A DNA stretch of 64,000 nt from Gibbula magus (lineage: Eukaryota; Mollusca; Gastropoda; Trochida; Trochidae), in NCBI GenBank assembly GCA_936450465.1, contig OW388297.1, forward strand, positions 59,090,581 to 59,154,580, given 5' to 3'. The translations under genes were made by a program, and so were the position numbers. Below the pieces are notes generated by a model, which worked only from the letters and a program-made list of their open reading frames with translations, did not search any database and was not told the origin of the DNA. Of the stretch, positions 21,880 to 35,588 are shown in pieces (positions within the stretch are counted from its first letter, which is position 1; every line of letters starts with the position of its first letter).

Positions 21880-24296
21880 TCACAAGTGACGATAAAAGGA
21901 TTCAGCACACATTATTCATTATTTGAAATAAAAACAATTAAGACATTGTGCCATTAATATTGCGCAGCTTTTAAAGTAAGTTGCAAGTCTGTAGCAGGTC
22001 CCCAATTTTGATGTTCAAAACTGCATATTTTTGGATCCCTGATAAAAGCCCAAAATGTAGCCGAACTATTCGTTTCATATGATATTGACCTGAAATGGAA
22101 TTGTTGAGCAAATCTCGGGGAACAATAAACGACTTTAACACAACTTTTTATGAGACAGAGTTATATTCCTTTGAACATGAAGGCAAAAAGCGAACATTTG
22201 AAAAAAGACCATATTCAAGGGAAGATGATTTTAGTTCTAGCATGGAATTCAAAATTATGTGAAGATACTTTATTAACCATTTATTCAGCTTTAAAATGAG
22301 CTATCACACATGTCTGTACGTGTTGCCGTTAGTGAGAAGAATATTTTTAAAGACACACACCCTTAAAAATCACGAAGTTTCAGTAAATTTTCAGTTGATT
22401 TCGAAAGTGTCCAAATTGTTCCGTACTTATCTATTTTTATATAACAATGATCTGAAGCGGAATTGTTGAACACATGACTTTACCATAAATTTATTTTTGA
22501 GAGAGTTATGTCCCTTTGAACATGAAGGTAAAAATGACCATTTTCAAGGGCGTATAATTTTTTTTATCTAAAATCAAATTCAAAATTTTGTGATGAAATT
22601 TTGTAAACCATTTATTCAGCTTTAATATGAGCATTGCATTTGCTTCAGCGGTTTTGGCTAAATCGCGAGCAGAAATTCTTGAAATAAAAATAATAATTAA
22701 ACACGTCAATCTCAATAAGGATTCAGCAAAATGGCTGATAACAATAAGGATTTAGCCCTTTAGCGCTCAAGTGACGATGAGGGATTCAGCGCATAAATGA
22801 ATGATATGTAATGAATGAAGCCATCCTTCTTTCGTAAGTGTGCATCTTTTGATGAAAGTTTCAAGTCTCTACATGTCTCAGTCTCAGGCCTGATGAGCTA
22901 AAAAGTGACTCGAGTTAATCTAAGTAAGGTTACAGGCTACCATCCCTGAACATGTCCTGCGAATAGGTCGTTACTGAGAAATCTGCTGTACAAAATCCGT
23001 TATAAAGAATAATAATAAACTAGGATTGACGCGTCAATACTTGGTACTTCAAGACTTCTGCTTGACCTTGAACTCCATATTGAACTCTCGGTTATTTCAC
23101 CAGTTTCTCCGTTTTAGAATGAGCTATCAAACATGTCTCTATCTTAAGTAGTGTTTTTACATAAAATCTCCAAAGAAACTACCCCTCTGAAAATGGAAAA
23201 ATCGTGTATTAATGGACCGACCCCTACATGATCTGCCTCACAATTAAGACAAAATGGTTAATATTTGCATACTAATGTGTCACATAGAAAAAGTTGTGCT
23301 TTAATTTCCACCTAAGTACATGTAATCATCATTAAGATTGCATACATCATTAATGCGTTAACGTTATGTTCTTCTGAATATTCTAAAATGCTTGAATCTG
23401 GACCCATAGACAACGTTTGTGATGGCAGAAGCTTAACAATCAACTAACTAAAATTCTTCAGGAAGTACCCCTCTGAAAATAGAAAAATCGCATATTAAAG
23501 GCGCTGTAGCACGTTTTTTTCGCTCAAATAAGTCGATGAAATGTATTTACAAAATAATGTCACTAATAGTAAAACACCCTTCTCTCTTCGGAAAATCAAG
23601 TTACAAATGAGTGTACATAGCTCCGTAAAGCCATGGGAATATTTTATGTCATTCGAAATAATAAAATGTGTTCACAATAAAATGGCCGCCATGCAATTTT
23701 GGCTTTATACGCAACACCGTTATTACCACTACGGATAATTGGTTTGTGTAATAAGATGTTTTACCCACTAAAGTAAATATAAATGACATAAACTATCATT
23801 ATAAATGAGAAATTTGAAAAAATAAAATTTGCAAAAAACGTGCTACAGCGCCTTTAATGGACGCCTACAGTACATGATGTTTCTCATGATTAAGACAAAA
23901 AGGTTAATATTTTCATACTAAGGTGAAACATTGAAAATGTTTTGCTTTACTTTCTACTCAATTAGATGTAATCATCATTTAGATTGCATACATAATCAAT
24001 GTGTTATATTCCTCTGAAAATCTCAAGAAAATACTAAGAAATTGTTATTTTCGGAACCCAAGTCGATTTTCGAAAAATGACAATCTTTTATGACTTTTCA
24101 CATGCAAACTATGACAAATACATGTTTGAAATTCAGTGTCCTCAATAAATGACAATTCTACTGCAAAACGAGCTATTAAACATTATTATATCTTCTGTGG
24201 TTTACGATCGAACATTCCCTCAAAGAAAGTACCCCTCGAAAATACTGAAAAAAATTTTTTGGGATTATGTCCAAATTGTGCCAAAACTATCAACTT
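21880..24296 (-). repeat. R1.4 repeat copies and companion module, reverse orientation
   Basis: Reverse-orientation text of the ~1.4-kb family is recognisable in order: CTTTGAACATGAAGG, AATGAGCTATCA, ACTAGGATTGACGCGTCAAT (monomer end, 23019-23038), TTCAAGACTTCTGCTTGACC, AATGGACCGACCCCTACATG, and near 24220 AAAGTACCCCTCGAAAAT. Companion-module starts occur near 21885 and 22765. Copies are diverged and partial. A MITE lies inside at 23499-23853. Non-coding. Confidence 0.75.
23499..23853. mobile_element. 355-bp MITE with TTAA duplication
   Basis: Termini AGGCGCTGTAGCACGTTTTT at both ends in inverted orientation, flanked by TTAA on each side (23495-23498, 23854-23857). The surrounding R1.4 text, GCATATTAATGGAC once rejoined, matches other R1.4 copies, which confirms the duplication. 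Interior similar to 17600-17911 (GTAAAACACCCTTC, GTGTAATAAGATGTTTTAC). Confidence 0.88.
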
Positions 24297-25268
24297 ATAA
24301 TCAAACAGGTTTTATTCCAGGTAGAACTATTAGTGAAAACACAACCATTTTATATGACATTATGTTTGAAACAAAAACAAGAAATATCCCTGAACTACTT
24401 ATTTTAATTGATTTTGAAAAGGCCTTTGTCTCAAAAGATTTCATTAATATGGTTCTCAACAAATTTGGTTTTGGTCCACAGATAATACAATGGATTAATG
24501 CACTAACATATCAAACAACTTCATGTGTGATACAAAATGGCCATTTATCTGAATTCTCCAATAATGAACGGGGCTGTAGACAGAGTGACCCCCTGTCACC
24601 GTATCTCTTCCTCTTCGTGGCTGAAATATTAGGCTGTTTGATAAGGAAAAATGATGAAATTAAAGGTATTTTTATTGATGACAAAGAATAAGTAGGCAAA
24701 TACGCTTACAACACAGAATTAGATGGCACTGAAGACAATCTTCATGCGGCTATTAAAACAATCAGTATATTCTATAAGATGTCAGGTCTGAAAATAAACA
24801 TAGACGAGACTAAAGCAATTTGGATGGGCTCAATGGCAGGTAGTGAAGACATTTTATGTACAAATTTTAAAATTGAATGGTACAATGGAGAATTTTAAGT
24901 ATTAGGAATTAAATTCACTCCAAACCTTGCTGACTTATGGGTAATCAATTCTAGAAAAAGACTAGAAGACATAAATAGATTATAAGCAGATTGAAAAAAA
25001 GAAATTTTTAGAAAAATACTGTCATTAACACCCTAGCACTTTCTAAATTAGGACATAGTTTTAGTTCATTGCCCAATCCTCCAGATGACTTTATTAACTC
25101 TCCTGAGCTTTTTTTTTTCAAATTCATATGGAATGATAAAAAAGATAAGATAAAAAGAAGCACTTTAAAAAAGTTAAGACAAAAGGGGGATTGGGTATGG
25201 TTGATGCAAACACATTCATTGAAGCTCTTAAACTTTCTACCCTCAGACTCTATTGTAAAAAATCTTTA
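24297..25268 (+). pseudogene. LINE ORF2 fragment (reverse transcriptase), plus strand
   Basis: RT core from NQTGFIPGRTISENT through LLILIDFEKAF (motif A), RGCRQSDPLSPYLFLFVAEI (motif B) and then YAYNTEL where the intact copy has YADDTEL, so the catalytic motif is lost. It continues through SGLKINIDETKAIWMGS and LGIKFTPNLADLW, then decays into stops. It is truncated at both ends and joined on the left directly to R1.4 sequence. Same LINE family as 32885-38648. Confidence 0.88.
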
Positions 25269-25740
25269 AATATCAACCGGCAAAACTAAGTCACGTGACG
25301 TACGATTTCGTCAGAGTTTACTTTTTTGTTTGAAATATAATTGCACACCTTTTAAAAATTGTTTCAAGTCTCTAGGTGCATTTTAAAAAGAATCCCCATG
25401 TTAAAAAATCAAATTTTTAAGGGCCGTAACTCAAAACCCGAAAAGTCGGGTTTTTTTCCATCTGTATCAAGTTCAGCCAAGAGGTTATCATTCCTGAAAA
25501 TTTCATGAAAATCGGCTCGGCCATTTTTTCAGTACAGCTGGCACACAAATCGGACAAATAATAATAGTAAAAAAGTCGCAAGTGACGACAAGCGGATTCA
25601 GCGAATAAATGCTTCAATTATTTGAAATATAATTAATAAAGACGTCTGTTGTTGCACATTTTTTAAAACAAGTTTCAAGTCTCTAGCATATCTCTAGGAG
25701 TATTGAGACCCAAATTTTACATGTTAAAATCGAACAAATG
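25269..25740 (-). repeat. R1.4-associated repeat modules
   Basis: Includes GTTTCAAGTCTCTAGGTGCA, GGGCCGTAACTCAAAACCCG, a reverse-orientation R1.4 start (CGGACAAATAATAATAG) and the companion-module start AGTCGCAAGTGACGACAAGC at 25574. Both modules thus abut here as well. Non-coding. Confidence 0.6.
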
Positions 25741-25928
25741 TGTGACTATACATTGGTATGAACGTGTACTTACATAAAGGGTATGTTTTGTTGAAAAGGT
25801 ATGTAAATAGACCGGAAGTGGTTGTTTCAGACCTACTTTCAGAAGGGAGAATCTGGCGTCCTGGTTATAGGTAGAATACGATTTGATAATAAGGTTTGAA
25901 TGAAATGAAAAGAAAACGAATACAATTG

Positions 25929-26058
25929 AAATATAACATGGTTATATTTGGGATAACACTACCTTCAATAGTAAAAATTGATACTATTGAAGGTAGTGTT
26001 CACTACCAATTTGTACTATTGAAGGTAGTGTTATCCCAAATATAACCATGTTATATTT
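25929..26058. repeat. Perfect 45-bp inverted repeat with internal third half-copy
   Basis: Arms 25929-25973 and 26014-26058 are exact reverse complements over 45 bp. The 40-bp spacer holds another copy of the inner part, TACTATTGAAGGTAGTGTT, near 25982-26000. It would form a strong cruciform or RNA hairpin. No TIR-element coding is near. Confidence 0.93.
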
Positions 26059-27889
26059 CCTCACTATCTTAATGGCAAGTATTTCTTACAATTGAAATAG
26101 TTTATAAATGGAAAGGCAATTTTGATATAGAGCAGGAGTTTGAAGTCGTAGAAACTGTTAGAACAAAATGTTTGTGGATGTGAGATAATGATGACTCAAA
26201 TCCGTTACCCGTAGCTGGTTTTAAAATAAGCATTCAATGGTTACAGTAGGTATAGTGTGAGAAAGGCTGGCTTAAAATGAGCGTAGGATCATTGATGAGT
26301 TTGTGAATCAAGTGTCACATGGGTAATGTATGAATGAAACCTCATGCTATAGCTTTACATTCCCTATTATGTTCTTCTTATGAACAGGATATCAAGAATT
26401 TGTCTTTATTCATAAAATATGCTAGTAAATTAAGACACGAAATTTTACAATGATTTTCTTATAACTTATATGTATGTATAACTCGTATATCTTATAACGT
26501 GTATTTATGTAAACTGTATATGTGCCGGAGGCCTTGACTACAATAAACTTAATGTCTTGAATGATGGAAGTCGGATTATTTTAGCGCAGGACAAAAACAT
26601 GTTGCTTTATATGGAACTATAGTAAAATCTTGTTTATGAATGAATGATGTGTAAATTCATCGACTCATGCTACATTTGTACGTTCCTTAATAATTCTCTT
26701 TCATGTAAAGATAACAAATTGCATACCAGTGCCTGTGGCATTACACTCAATACGAATCAATACGAGATTTCATATATTCCACAAAGTGCATGGGCCTCTA
26801 GCTGTTACTATTTCCAAATTAAAATCGAACAACATCATTATGCATGTGCAGAACTGAAACTTCAGTCCGATTATCATGCATAGACCTTTCAAGCATAATC
26901 AACCTAAATATGTCTTTTTGTGTGTTGTAAATTAGCTTCTTAAATTACGTTTGGCTAAAAGATGTGCGTTAATCGTGATGCATTGTCCGGTTTTCAATCA
27001 GAACTACTTTTACATATATATCGTCACTACATGTATACTGAGTCGACTATCTTCAAATTGGTAATTTTCGGCAACATTCAGTACTTCTCGATACAATAGC
27101 ACCATCTACAACTGACCCCCACAACACAATGTATACCAAAACGATAGTAGTCCTGTTTACAGATCAAAATGAAAGTCAAACTTGACGAGCTTATGCTTGA
27201 AAGCTCATTTGTCATATACATTATCATGCTAATGGCCCTTTTTCTGTTTGGGTGAGATTGTGTCTCTCTGATGAGGTATTGCTGTCAGTTTGACTGATCA
27301 CATCAGTATTGTCGTAACTCTGACTTGCGACTGGTCTAAGGAAAGCAAATCTTGCTCATGACGCTTCAATAAAATATCCATCAAATCAAACTTGTTCAAA
27401 TGTTCAAAGTCACCATACTTTGAAAGGTAATTGTTAAAAAGGCATTAGGAGTTCGGTAATAAAATAACTTGTTATTCACCAATGCTTCGGCTGCATATAA
27501 ATCTAAGTTTCAACGCTTAAATGCAAATATCTTCAGAGGGGTGTAACACTTTTTTTAAAGTATATTATCGAAATAATTATGATTTAAAATTTACCATAGC
27601 CCTCGGTATAAGAATAGTTAAACGAACCTATGCCGGGAGTACAGCAACTACCAGTATGGAATGTACCATTCACTCAACCAGTACAGACAAATCCATTTCG
27701 TTTACCATGTCTGACTGCTGACCTTCTTCCAGGGTTGGTGACCTAGCCAACGTTGCAGTTAACCGACATGAAACAAACAAACCTCCAAAAGCGGTTCCAA
27801 AACCAGTTCACTTAAGGAAAACTTTGATGTTTCGAGCCGTATTACTGACGTCACAGTTTAGCTTAACTGAAAAAGTCGGATTTGGAGCC
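26059..27889. other. No gene recognised
   Basis: AT-rich sequence. A 79-residue plus-strand ORF at 26644-26883 and a 66-residue one at 27521-27721 show no domain, repeat homology or splice context I can support. Confidence 0.45.
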
Positions 27890-28510
27890 GCTTTCTGAGC
27901 TTGACTTGGTGCATCTATATCGACTACAGTGTAAATATCGTATGAGTTTTTGCAGGATGTATCTCTCAGTTCGTGCAGAATAGCTTTTAGCTCCAACTGG
28001 TATGATGTAGTACTTCGTAAACAAGTATATCTGTAAAGAAATTAGAATTTTAAAGATTTCCCGGAAAGCCATGAAGAACCAGACATTGTCGATACTGTTG
28101 TTCGGTTATTCGAGTTTAAGCATGAGTGTTTACACTTGAAAATCATTTAATTCAACTATTGTGTAAATATCATATGAATTCCTTCCAGTATGTATCTCTC
28201 AGTTCGCATAGAATACATTTCCACTCGAACTGGCATGACTTAAAGCTTAATGACATGTGTTGGAATAAGAATTTTACATATTTCCAGTGAGACCTCAATG
28301 AAGCAGACAGTGTTGAATCTGTTGTCCGGTTATTCGTGTGTTAGCATGATTCTTTACACTTGCAAAATCTTCTAAATCGACTATTGTATAAATATCATAT
28401 GAATTTCGAACAGGTTTTACCTCTCATTACGCGTAGAATAGATTCTAACTCGAACTGGTATGACTTATTGCTTAGTTAAGTGTATATCTTTGGAGAAATA
28501 AGAACATTTT
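27890..28510. repeat. Diverged tandem repeat, ~230-bp unit, about 3 copies
   Basis: The phrases GTAAATATC(G/A)TATGA, TATCTCTCAGTTCG and CGAACTGG(T/C)ATGACTTA recur in order near 27930, 28160 and 28385, with TGTTGT(T/C)CGGTTATTCG between copies. Spacing is about 224-233 bp. Identity is moderate, so the array is old. Confidence 0.7.
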
Positions 28511-28659
28511 TTTAAGAACCTAGGTAAAATATTCAAAGTTATCATACTTTGAAATGTAATTGTGAAAATATTAATAGGAATTCACTAATAAGAAATGAAA
28601 CATGTTGTTCCCCAATGCTTCAGCTGTTTGTAAATCTAAAGTTTATAAAGTTTCAGCTC

Positions 28660-30455
28660 TCAGATGCAAATATCTTCGGCGTGGTGTTTCCGCAAAAATG
28701 CATAAGGTCAAAACATTTGAAATGATTAAAATTTAAATATGGCCTCAAACCTGCTGACCTACGACTTCGCCATGGTGACATATTTTGCTTGTGTAGTTAT
28801 TACGAATGTTTTTAAACATGTTGTGAGTCTCTAGTATGTCTCTGGGATTAATTAGACCCAAATTTAACGAAAATCAAAAGAAAAATCAAAATGGCGGCTA
28901 AACCATGAGAGTTTCAACTTTGTCATGATTTACATCGTTGCTCGCATTGTCAATGGACATCTTTTACAAGAAACTTCAAGTCTCTAAGTGCATTTTGAAA
29001 ATTGTTCCCATGTTAAAAATCGAAATTTGGATTCGAATTGGACCTTTAATGGTGACGATTTGGCCCAAAAGCTTTGCGGCAAAACTACATAGTAAGGGCT
29101 ATCAGCCTGTAAAGTTTGGTTGTCATAGCTGCATTCCTTCTTGCCAAAGTACCAGTGACAAATTGGTGCAAAACGTAGGTGCAAATATATGTTTCAATAT
29201 CGGAATTAGTTCAGCACTCATGACCCTTTGAAGTTTTCTTAAAAAAGCAATTTTCGAAAATTTACAATGTTCTATGACTAGTCATACATAAACTATGACA
29301 GATACATGTTTGAAAATTATTGTTTTTAATAAATAACATCTTAACTTCAAAATGAGCTATTAAACATAACGGTAACTTTAGTGGTTTATGATAGACAATT
29401 CTTCAAAGAAAGTACCCCTCGAAAATTCTCAAATTCACAAAATTTCAATTATATGTTTCTTTGTACAAAATGGGCCGAAACTATCAATTTTTATAGGATA
29501 ATGACATGTTGAGGCATTGTTAAGCTTGCAGTCAGTAACTTTGTCATAAGTCAGTTTGTTACAGAGTAATACCCCTTTGAACATTGTGACGAAAAACGCC
29601 TTCTTGAAAAAGGTGCATATTCAAGAGTATATAAGTCGAAGTCAAGGTCAGAATTCTAAATTCTGTTTGTAATCACTTTCTTCTGAAGTGTCTTAGCTTT
29701 CAGATGAGCTATGACACATAGCTGCATGTGTTGCCGTCATTTAAAAGAAGATTTTTGAAGATGCATACCCTCAAAACCGCCAAATTTTATCTTTTCTTTT
29801 GTTATGGCCGAAAATCAGTATAGGACTATACGGGAAATTTATTTGGGAAATGTTGTTGCCCACATTTGGGTGAACGTTTCACGAAATCATCTTGACAAGT
29901 TTTGGAGCTTTTGAGGTTTGAAATTTGCACATTTTGCTTAATTTCCAGATTTGAAGTACTCACTTTGAAGACTTTTTGGTACTGGAGAAGAAGATGAAAA
30001 TAATGTTATAAGGTTGTGACCTCTGTGACCCTATTTTGGGTCATGGGTTCACGAAATCTACAATTTAGAATCCTCATTGGCCAAAGAGTCTGTACACAAA
30101 TGTTCATCTCCCTAGACTAAATGGTTCTGGAGAAGAAGACGAAAATGCGAAATGTTTACAGACGGACGAATGGACGGAAGGACGGACACCATGCCAGATG
30201 AGCTAAAAGTCTGTTGTTACGGCCGAAAACTGCTACAGACCTTATCGATGGGGAATGTTGTTGCCCACATTATAAGGTTTTGTGAAATTATCTTGATTAG
30301 TTTTCGAGCTATTAAGGTCTAAAGTTCTGACTTCAAAGGGAGATAACTCACAGTCTATAATCCCTGTAAATTTCAATTACTTCAGAATCGGGCGCACATT
30401 AAACGTACAAATAATAAGAAAAAAACCGAATAAGAACAATAGGTCTTCCAGACAT
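28660..30455 (-). repeat. Reverse-orientation R1.4 copy with companion module and SINE-like insert
   Basis: 28730-29230 carries companion-module text. From about 29230 to 30455 an R1.4 monomer can be followed in reverse: TGACCCTTTGAAG, AAAGTACCCCTCGAAAAT, ATACCCCTTTGAACA, GATGAGCTATGACACA, GTTATGGCCGAAAA, ending at AATAGGTCTTCCAGACAT (30439-30456), its start. About 29990-30220 holds the CTACAATTTAGAATCC/GACGGACG repeat that is also found near 9.5-10.2 kb. Confidence 0.7.
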
Positions 30456-31585
30456 ATACTACAGCGTGTAAGCGATATAATTATGCACATCGTGATGCAA
30501 TCATGAAATTTGGCACGATTGGAGCTTGTACCCATATAATCACATACAGATCGAGAGGCCTCGCACAATTTTCATATTTTTTTATTTTTGGGGGGAAAAA
30601 GTGAAAAAAATGAATTTACCGAAACCTTATTGTTATTGGCATGTTTTTTCTTATAATTATTCCACGGATCGTGTGTACAAAATTCAGCCAAACGGCTGAA
30701 GCTAATGCAACCAAACTTTACATGCCAATAGCCCTTACTGTCTCGTTGCCAAATTTATCTTTTGGGCCCAATCGGCCTAACCATTAAGGTCCAGTTCGAA
30801 TCCAAATTCGATTTTTAACATTGGAAAATATTTCAAAATAAACCTAGAGACTTGCAACTTTTTAAAAAAAAGATGCGCAATCACAACGCAAGCAAAACAT
30901 TTAATCGTGACGAATTCATAGGTAACGTGGTTCAGCCGCCATTTTGATTTTAGTCACATATTTTCATTTTCCGACCCCATGCACCTTCTTCAATCGTCTT
31001 CTCTGAAGTTACTAGCATCTAAGAGCTCAAACTTGCATATATGTGCAGCTAAGGGATTGGTTTAAATGATATTTCAATACATTATCGTACTCCTAACACT
31101 TTATTCACAGTGACCTTTCAAAGTCAGGCAATTTTTAAAAATCGCGAACTTTCAGGGAAGATAATTAAAAAAACCTACACACCGAATTGACAGATTGTTT
31201 CAGGAGAGTAAGACAGGACTATGGTCTTTATGTATAAATAATAAAATAACAGCAACACTTATTTCCGGTCATAATAAGACAAACATGGAGAAAATTTTCA
31301 AAATCCACATAGAGACATTAAACTTTTTGCAAAACATGCGCAATAACAATACGAGCAATAAAGTAAAGTATGACAAAGTTGTATCTCCCGTGGTGTAGCC
31401 GTCATATTGATTTTCTTTACAATTCTTTGCTTTGACATGTACATCAGTAATACCAGGGACATACTGGAAACTTGCAACTTGTTTTAAAAGATGCGCAATA
31501 ACATTGGAAAGATGTCTTAATTCCTTATTTTTCAAATAATTGAATCATTTATGCATTTATCATTTTATCGTCACTTGGATTGCGA
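30456..31585 (+). repeat. Companion repeat module, forward orientation
   Basis: Forward copies of text seen in reverse at 28.7-29.2 kb: ACATGCCAATAGCCCTTACT, AACCTAGAGACTTGCAACTT, AAAAGATGCGCAAT repeated near 30870 and 31490, and ATCGTCACTTGGATTGCGAC just before the next R1.4 start. No gene seen. Confidence 0.6.
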
Positions 31586-32884
31586 CTGTATTTAGGTCTT
31601 CAAGACGCATGTCTGGATGACCTATTGTTCTTATCCTCCTGCTTCCCTGAAATTACTATGGCCTTTTTGACTAATTTTGTCCAATGAGTTTTGATCTAAT
31701 GCCAGAAGCGATTTTCTGAAAATTTTACGGATGGTAGAGCGTGTCAAGATATCGCTCTGTACGGAGCCCAAATTTTGAATTTCGACATGGTTCCCGAGTT
31801 ATCGCTCGCCCCTTAAAGTCAAGACTTCAAACCTCAATAGCACGAAAACTAATCAAGATATTTTCAATAAACTTCCACCAAAATGTGGGCAACAGCATTC
31901 TCCATCGATTAGGCCTAGCAGTTTTCGGCCGTAACAATAGATTTTTTTCTATTTAAAAAAACTGAAAATTTTGAACACTTTTTAGGGTACGCGTATTCAA
32001 GAATCTTCTCTTAAATCACGGGATTACATACAGCTATGTGTGATAGCTGATCTGAAAGCTAATTGAATTTAGAAAAAAAGTAATCTGAACAGAATTTTGA
32101 AGTATGACCTCAAATTCAAGTAATCTGCTCTTGAATATGGACGTTTTTCAACCTCATGTTCAAAGGGGCATAACTCTGTTATGAATTGACTTATGTTAAA
32201 GTTACTTAATGCAATTTCTTTCTAATATGTGGTTTAATAATTCCATAACATATCATGATCATGTAAAAGTTGACAGTTTCGACACAATTTGGACGTATTA
32301 CCAAAAAGGTAAACTTTTGTGATTTTGAGACTTTTAAAGGGTTTTTTTCTTTTAAGAATTTTCGATAGTAAAATACTGAAGATAGCAACCCATTTAATAG
32401 CTCATTTTGAAGCAAAGACGTCCTTTATTAAGAACAATAAATTTCATTTATGTATCTGTCATAGTTTACATGTGACAAGTCATAGAAGATTGTCATTTTT
32501 CAAAAATCGCCATTTTCAGCAAAGTTCAAAGGATCATAACTGCTTAACTAATTAAGATAATTTAATTATAAATACACATTCTGATGCACAAATTCAAGAG
32601 CAACAACTTGCCTGTAGAATCCTTTCATCAAAAAGTTGATAGTTAAGGTACGAACATCTCAAACGTTGTCTATGGGTTAAAATTTAAGCATTTTTGAGTA
32701 TTTTCTGAATATTCAGAACAACATAACGCATAAATTATGTATGCAATCTGAGTAATGATAATAAAAGCACAACTCTTTCTTTGTTACACCTTAGTATGAA
32801 AATATTAACCATTTTGTCTTAATCATGAGAAATATAATGTAGGGGTCCATTAATATGTGATTTTTCAATTGTCAGAGGGGTATC
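31586..32884 (+). repeat. R1.4 monomer, 5' part, interrupted by LINE
   Basis: Starts TTTAGGTCTTCAAGACGCAT, then CGAAAACTAATCAAGATATTTTC, ATTAGGCCTA, TTTCGGCCGTAA, GGTACGCGT and GGGTCCATTAATATGTGA, the order seen at 58-64 kb. It stops at GGGTATC (32878-32884), and its remaining ~60 bp resume at 38649 after the LINE. Confidence 0.85.
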
Positions 32885-33025
32885 AATTTTTTTTTAATTT
32901 TTTTTTTTTTATTTGTTCCCATATTTGAGTACATGTAACATGGCATTTGTGGATATAAAGTCAAGTGTCCATAGGTTCAACATTGGTAACAAGAAGTAGT
33001 GAATAAGAGTACAATAGTAAAGCAT

Positions 33026-35374
33026 TCACATTTGGGTAAAATTACTGATTAAATATGGGAATAATGGTAACCATTTGCGTGAAAAAAATTCTAAATTATT
33101 GTTTCTTCTGGATATGAATTTTTCAACAATGTAAAAGTCCTTTAAAATGTTTAGGTAATTATAAAGTTTTGGATTTGTTTTCTTTAAAGTACATGTATAA
33201 ATATATCTTTTAGCAGACAGTAATATATGAAGTAGCAATGGCTTATTGCCTGAGGCTCCAAACCAAACCATGGCTTTTGTTATTTCAAATATCTGTATGT
33301 TCTGAATAATCCAGTTTTGTACTTCCTTCCAGAAGGTTTTGGTTACATCACATTCCCAATATACATGACATAGCGTTTCATTTTCGACATTACAAAATTT
33401 ACACATTTCATTATCAACAAGTTTCATTTTCAAAAGTTCTCTTTTTGTATAAATTATTCTATGCAAAAATTTAAATTGAAAGTCTAGAAGTTTTACATCT
33501 TTCAAATTCCTTCTGGCAACATCAAAAATCATATGCCAATCAAAATCAGTTTCTTGAAATAAATTTTCCCATTTTTGGCAGATATGAGGCTTAATATTGT
33601 CAAATAGCAGTTTATCATAGAATAATCTTGAGCCTTTCTTCAAAGTCATAAAATCTTTATGAAGATAGTCCAAATCTATTTCATTGGTATGTATATATCT
33701 GTTTTGTCTAATAGTAGTTTTCCAAGCATCAGGTAAATTATAGATAACATAACCAAGATCCATATATGTACCTCTCATGTCAAACTTGAGTTTGAGTTCT
33801 TCAAAAGATACAAAGCCATTTTCATTACAGAGATCCTTAATGGTCATGATTCCACTCTCAGCCCAGCATTTAATAAAGTGATATGGATTCTTGAAATTAT
33901 TATTCAACCATAAGGGCTGTTGTAAAATTGTGCTTATGTTGTCTTCCTCTATGATATTTCTAGTACAATATAATTTCCATGCCATTAAAACATCTTTCCA
34001 AAAGGGATTATCAGTTTTAACAATATTCTGAAAATTTGCTCCATATTTTAAAATATCATTCAATGGAAAATTGCATGGATTACTCACATTTGTTTTTCTC
34101 AAATAGTGCTTGAGGGTAGAAAGTTTCATAGCACTTACAAAGGTTTTAATATCGGTCATGCGCAATCCCCCTTCCCTATAGTCCTTTTTCAATATACTCC
34201 TTTTTATTTTATAATTTGTGTCATTCCAGATGAATCTGAAAAATATCCTCTCAAGGGAGGTAATACATTCATCAGGAGGGTTAGGTAAACTGTTTAAAAT
34301 ATGCACCAACTTTGAAAGAGCTAATGTCTTAATAACAGTTATTTTCCCAATCAGAGTCAAATGTCTTTTTCTCCATGTTGCTAGAAGTCTATTAATTTCC
34401 TCAAGTCTTTTCCTTGTGTTGATTATCCATAGGTCATTTAAGTCAGGTGTAAATGTAATGCCCAAAACTTCAAATTCACTTCTTTGCCATTGTATATCTA
34501 CATCATGACAGAGTATATCTCTGCTACCTGCTTTTGATCCAATCCAAATTGCCTAAGTTTTGTCTACATTCATCCTTAACCCTGACATACTGTAAAAAGT
34601 ATTAATAGTGTCAATAGCAGCATATAAACTTTCTTTTGATCCATCCAGAAATAATTCAGTATCATCAGCATATTGTTCCAATTTATATTCATTGCCATCA
34701 ATTACAATACCTTTTATGTCATTATTTTGTCTTATCATACATCCGAGAATTTCAGCAACAAAAAGAAAGAGATATGGTGATATGGGATCACCCTGCCTGC
34801 AGCCCCGCTCATTAGGGAAGAATTCAGAGAGATGCCCCTTCTGTATGACACATGAAGTTGTATCATAAGTTAAAATATTTATCCAGCGTATAATCTCTGG
34901 GCCGAAACCAAATTTCATTAGTACAGAATTAATGAAATCCTTTGAAACTGTATCAAAAGCCTTTTCAAAGTCAATCAAAATCAACAAACCTGGAATATCT
35001 CTTTTCTTGGTTTCAAACATAAGATCATATAGTAATCTAGTATTTTCACTTATTGTTCTACCTGGAATAAATCCAGTCTGGTTACCATGAATCAAAGAGT
35101 CTAAGGTGGTCTTTAACCGGTTAGAGATACATGCACTTATTATTTTATATAAAGAATTTAATAAAGTAATTGGTCTCCAATTTTTTAATAAATTCCTATT
35201 TTTATTAGCCTTAGGGATGCAAGTTATAACGCCTCTCTTCATAGTAAGAGACATCTTATTGCTTCTCGAAACTTCTTGAATAAATCTAAAAATCCAAACA
35301 TTTAGAACTTTCCAAAAGAACTTAAAGAATTCTACAGGAAATCCATCAATTCCAGGGCTTTTATTATTCTTCAT
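33026..35374 (-). pseudogene. LINE ORF2: reverse transcriptase and C-terminal zinc knuckle
   Basis: One frame from 35374 down to 33026 with a single in-frame stop (TAG near 34553, where related copies have a lysine codon). RT motifs in order: NNKSPGIDGFP, NWRPITLLNSLYKI, LLILIDFEKAFDTV (motif A), RGCRQGDPISPYLFLFVAEI (motif B), QYADDTELF (motif C, near 34660), SGLRMNVDKT, LGITFTP. The C-terminal part has LPNPPDE, FIWND and CKFCNVENETLCHVYWEC, a CCHC-type knuckle. All catalytic aspartates are retained. Role: copies LINE RNA into target DNA. The upstream frame that should join endonuclease to RT is broken in at least three places (about 35590-35390). Confidence 0.93.
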
Positions 35375-35588
35375 ATTTTTACTGCTTGTGATATTTCATT
35401 CATGTCTATGTCCTTATCTAGTGTGCCTCTCACCTGGTCACTCAAAGTTGGAGTTACAATATGGTCTAGGTGATCATCATGTTCATAATTCTTATTTGTA
35501 GCATAAAGATTTTTATAAAATCCTTGAAGTTCATGTAAGATTGATTTACTGTCAGTGATTACTTAATTCTTATCTGTAATAATTTTAT

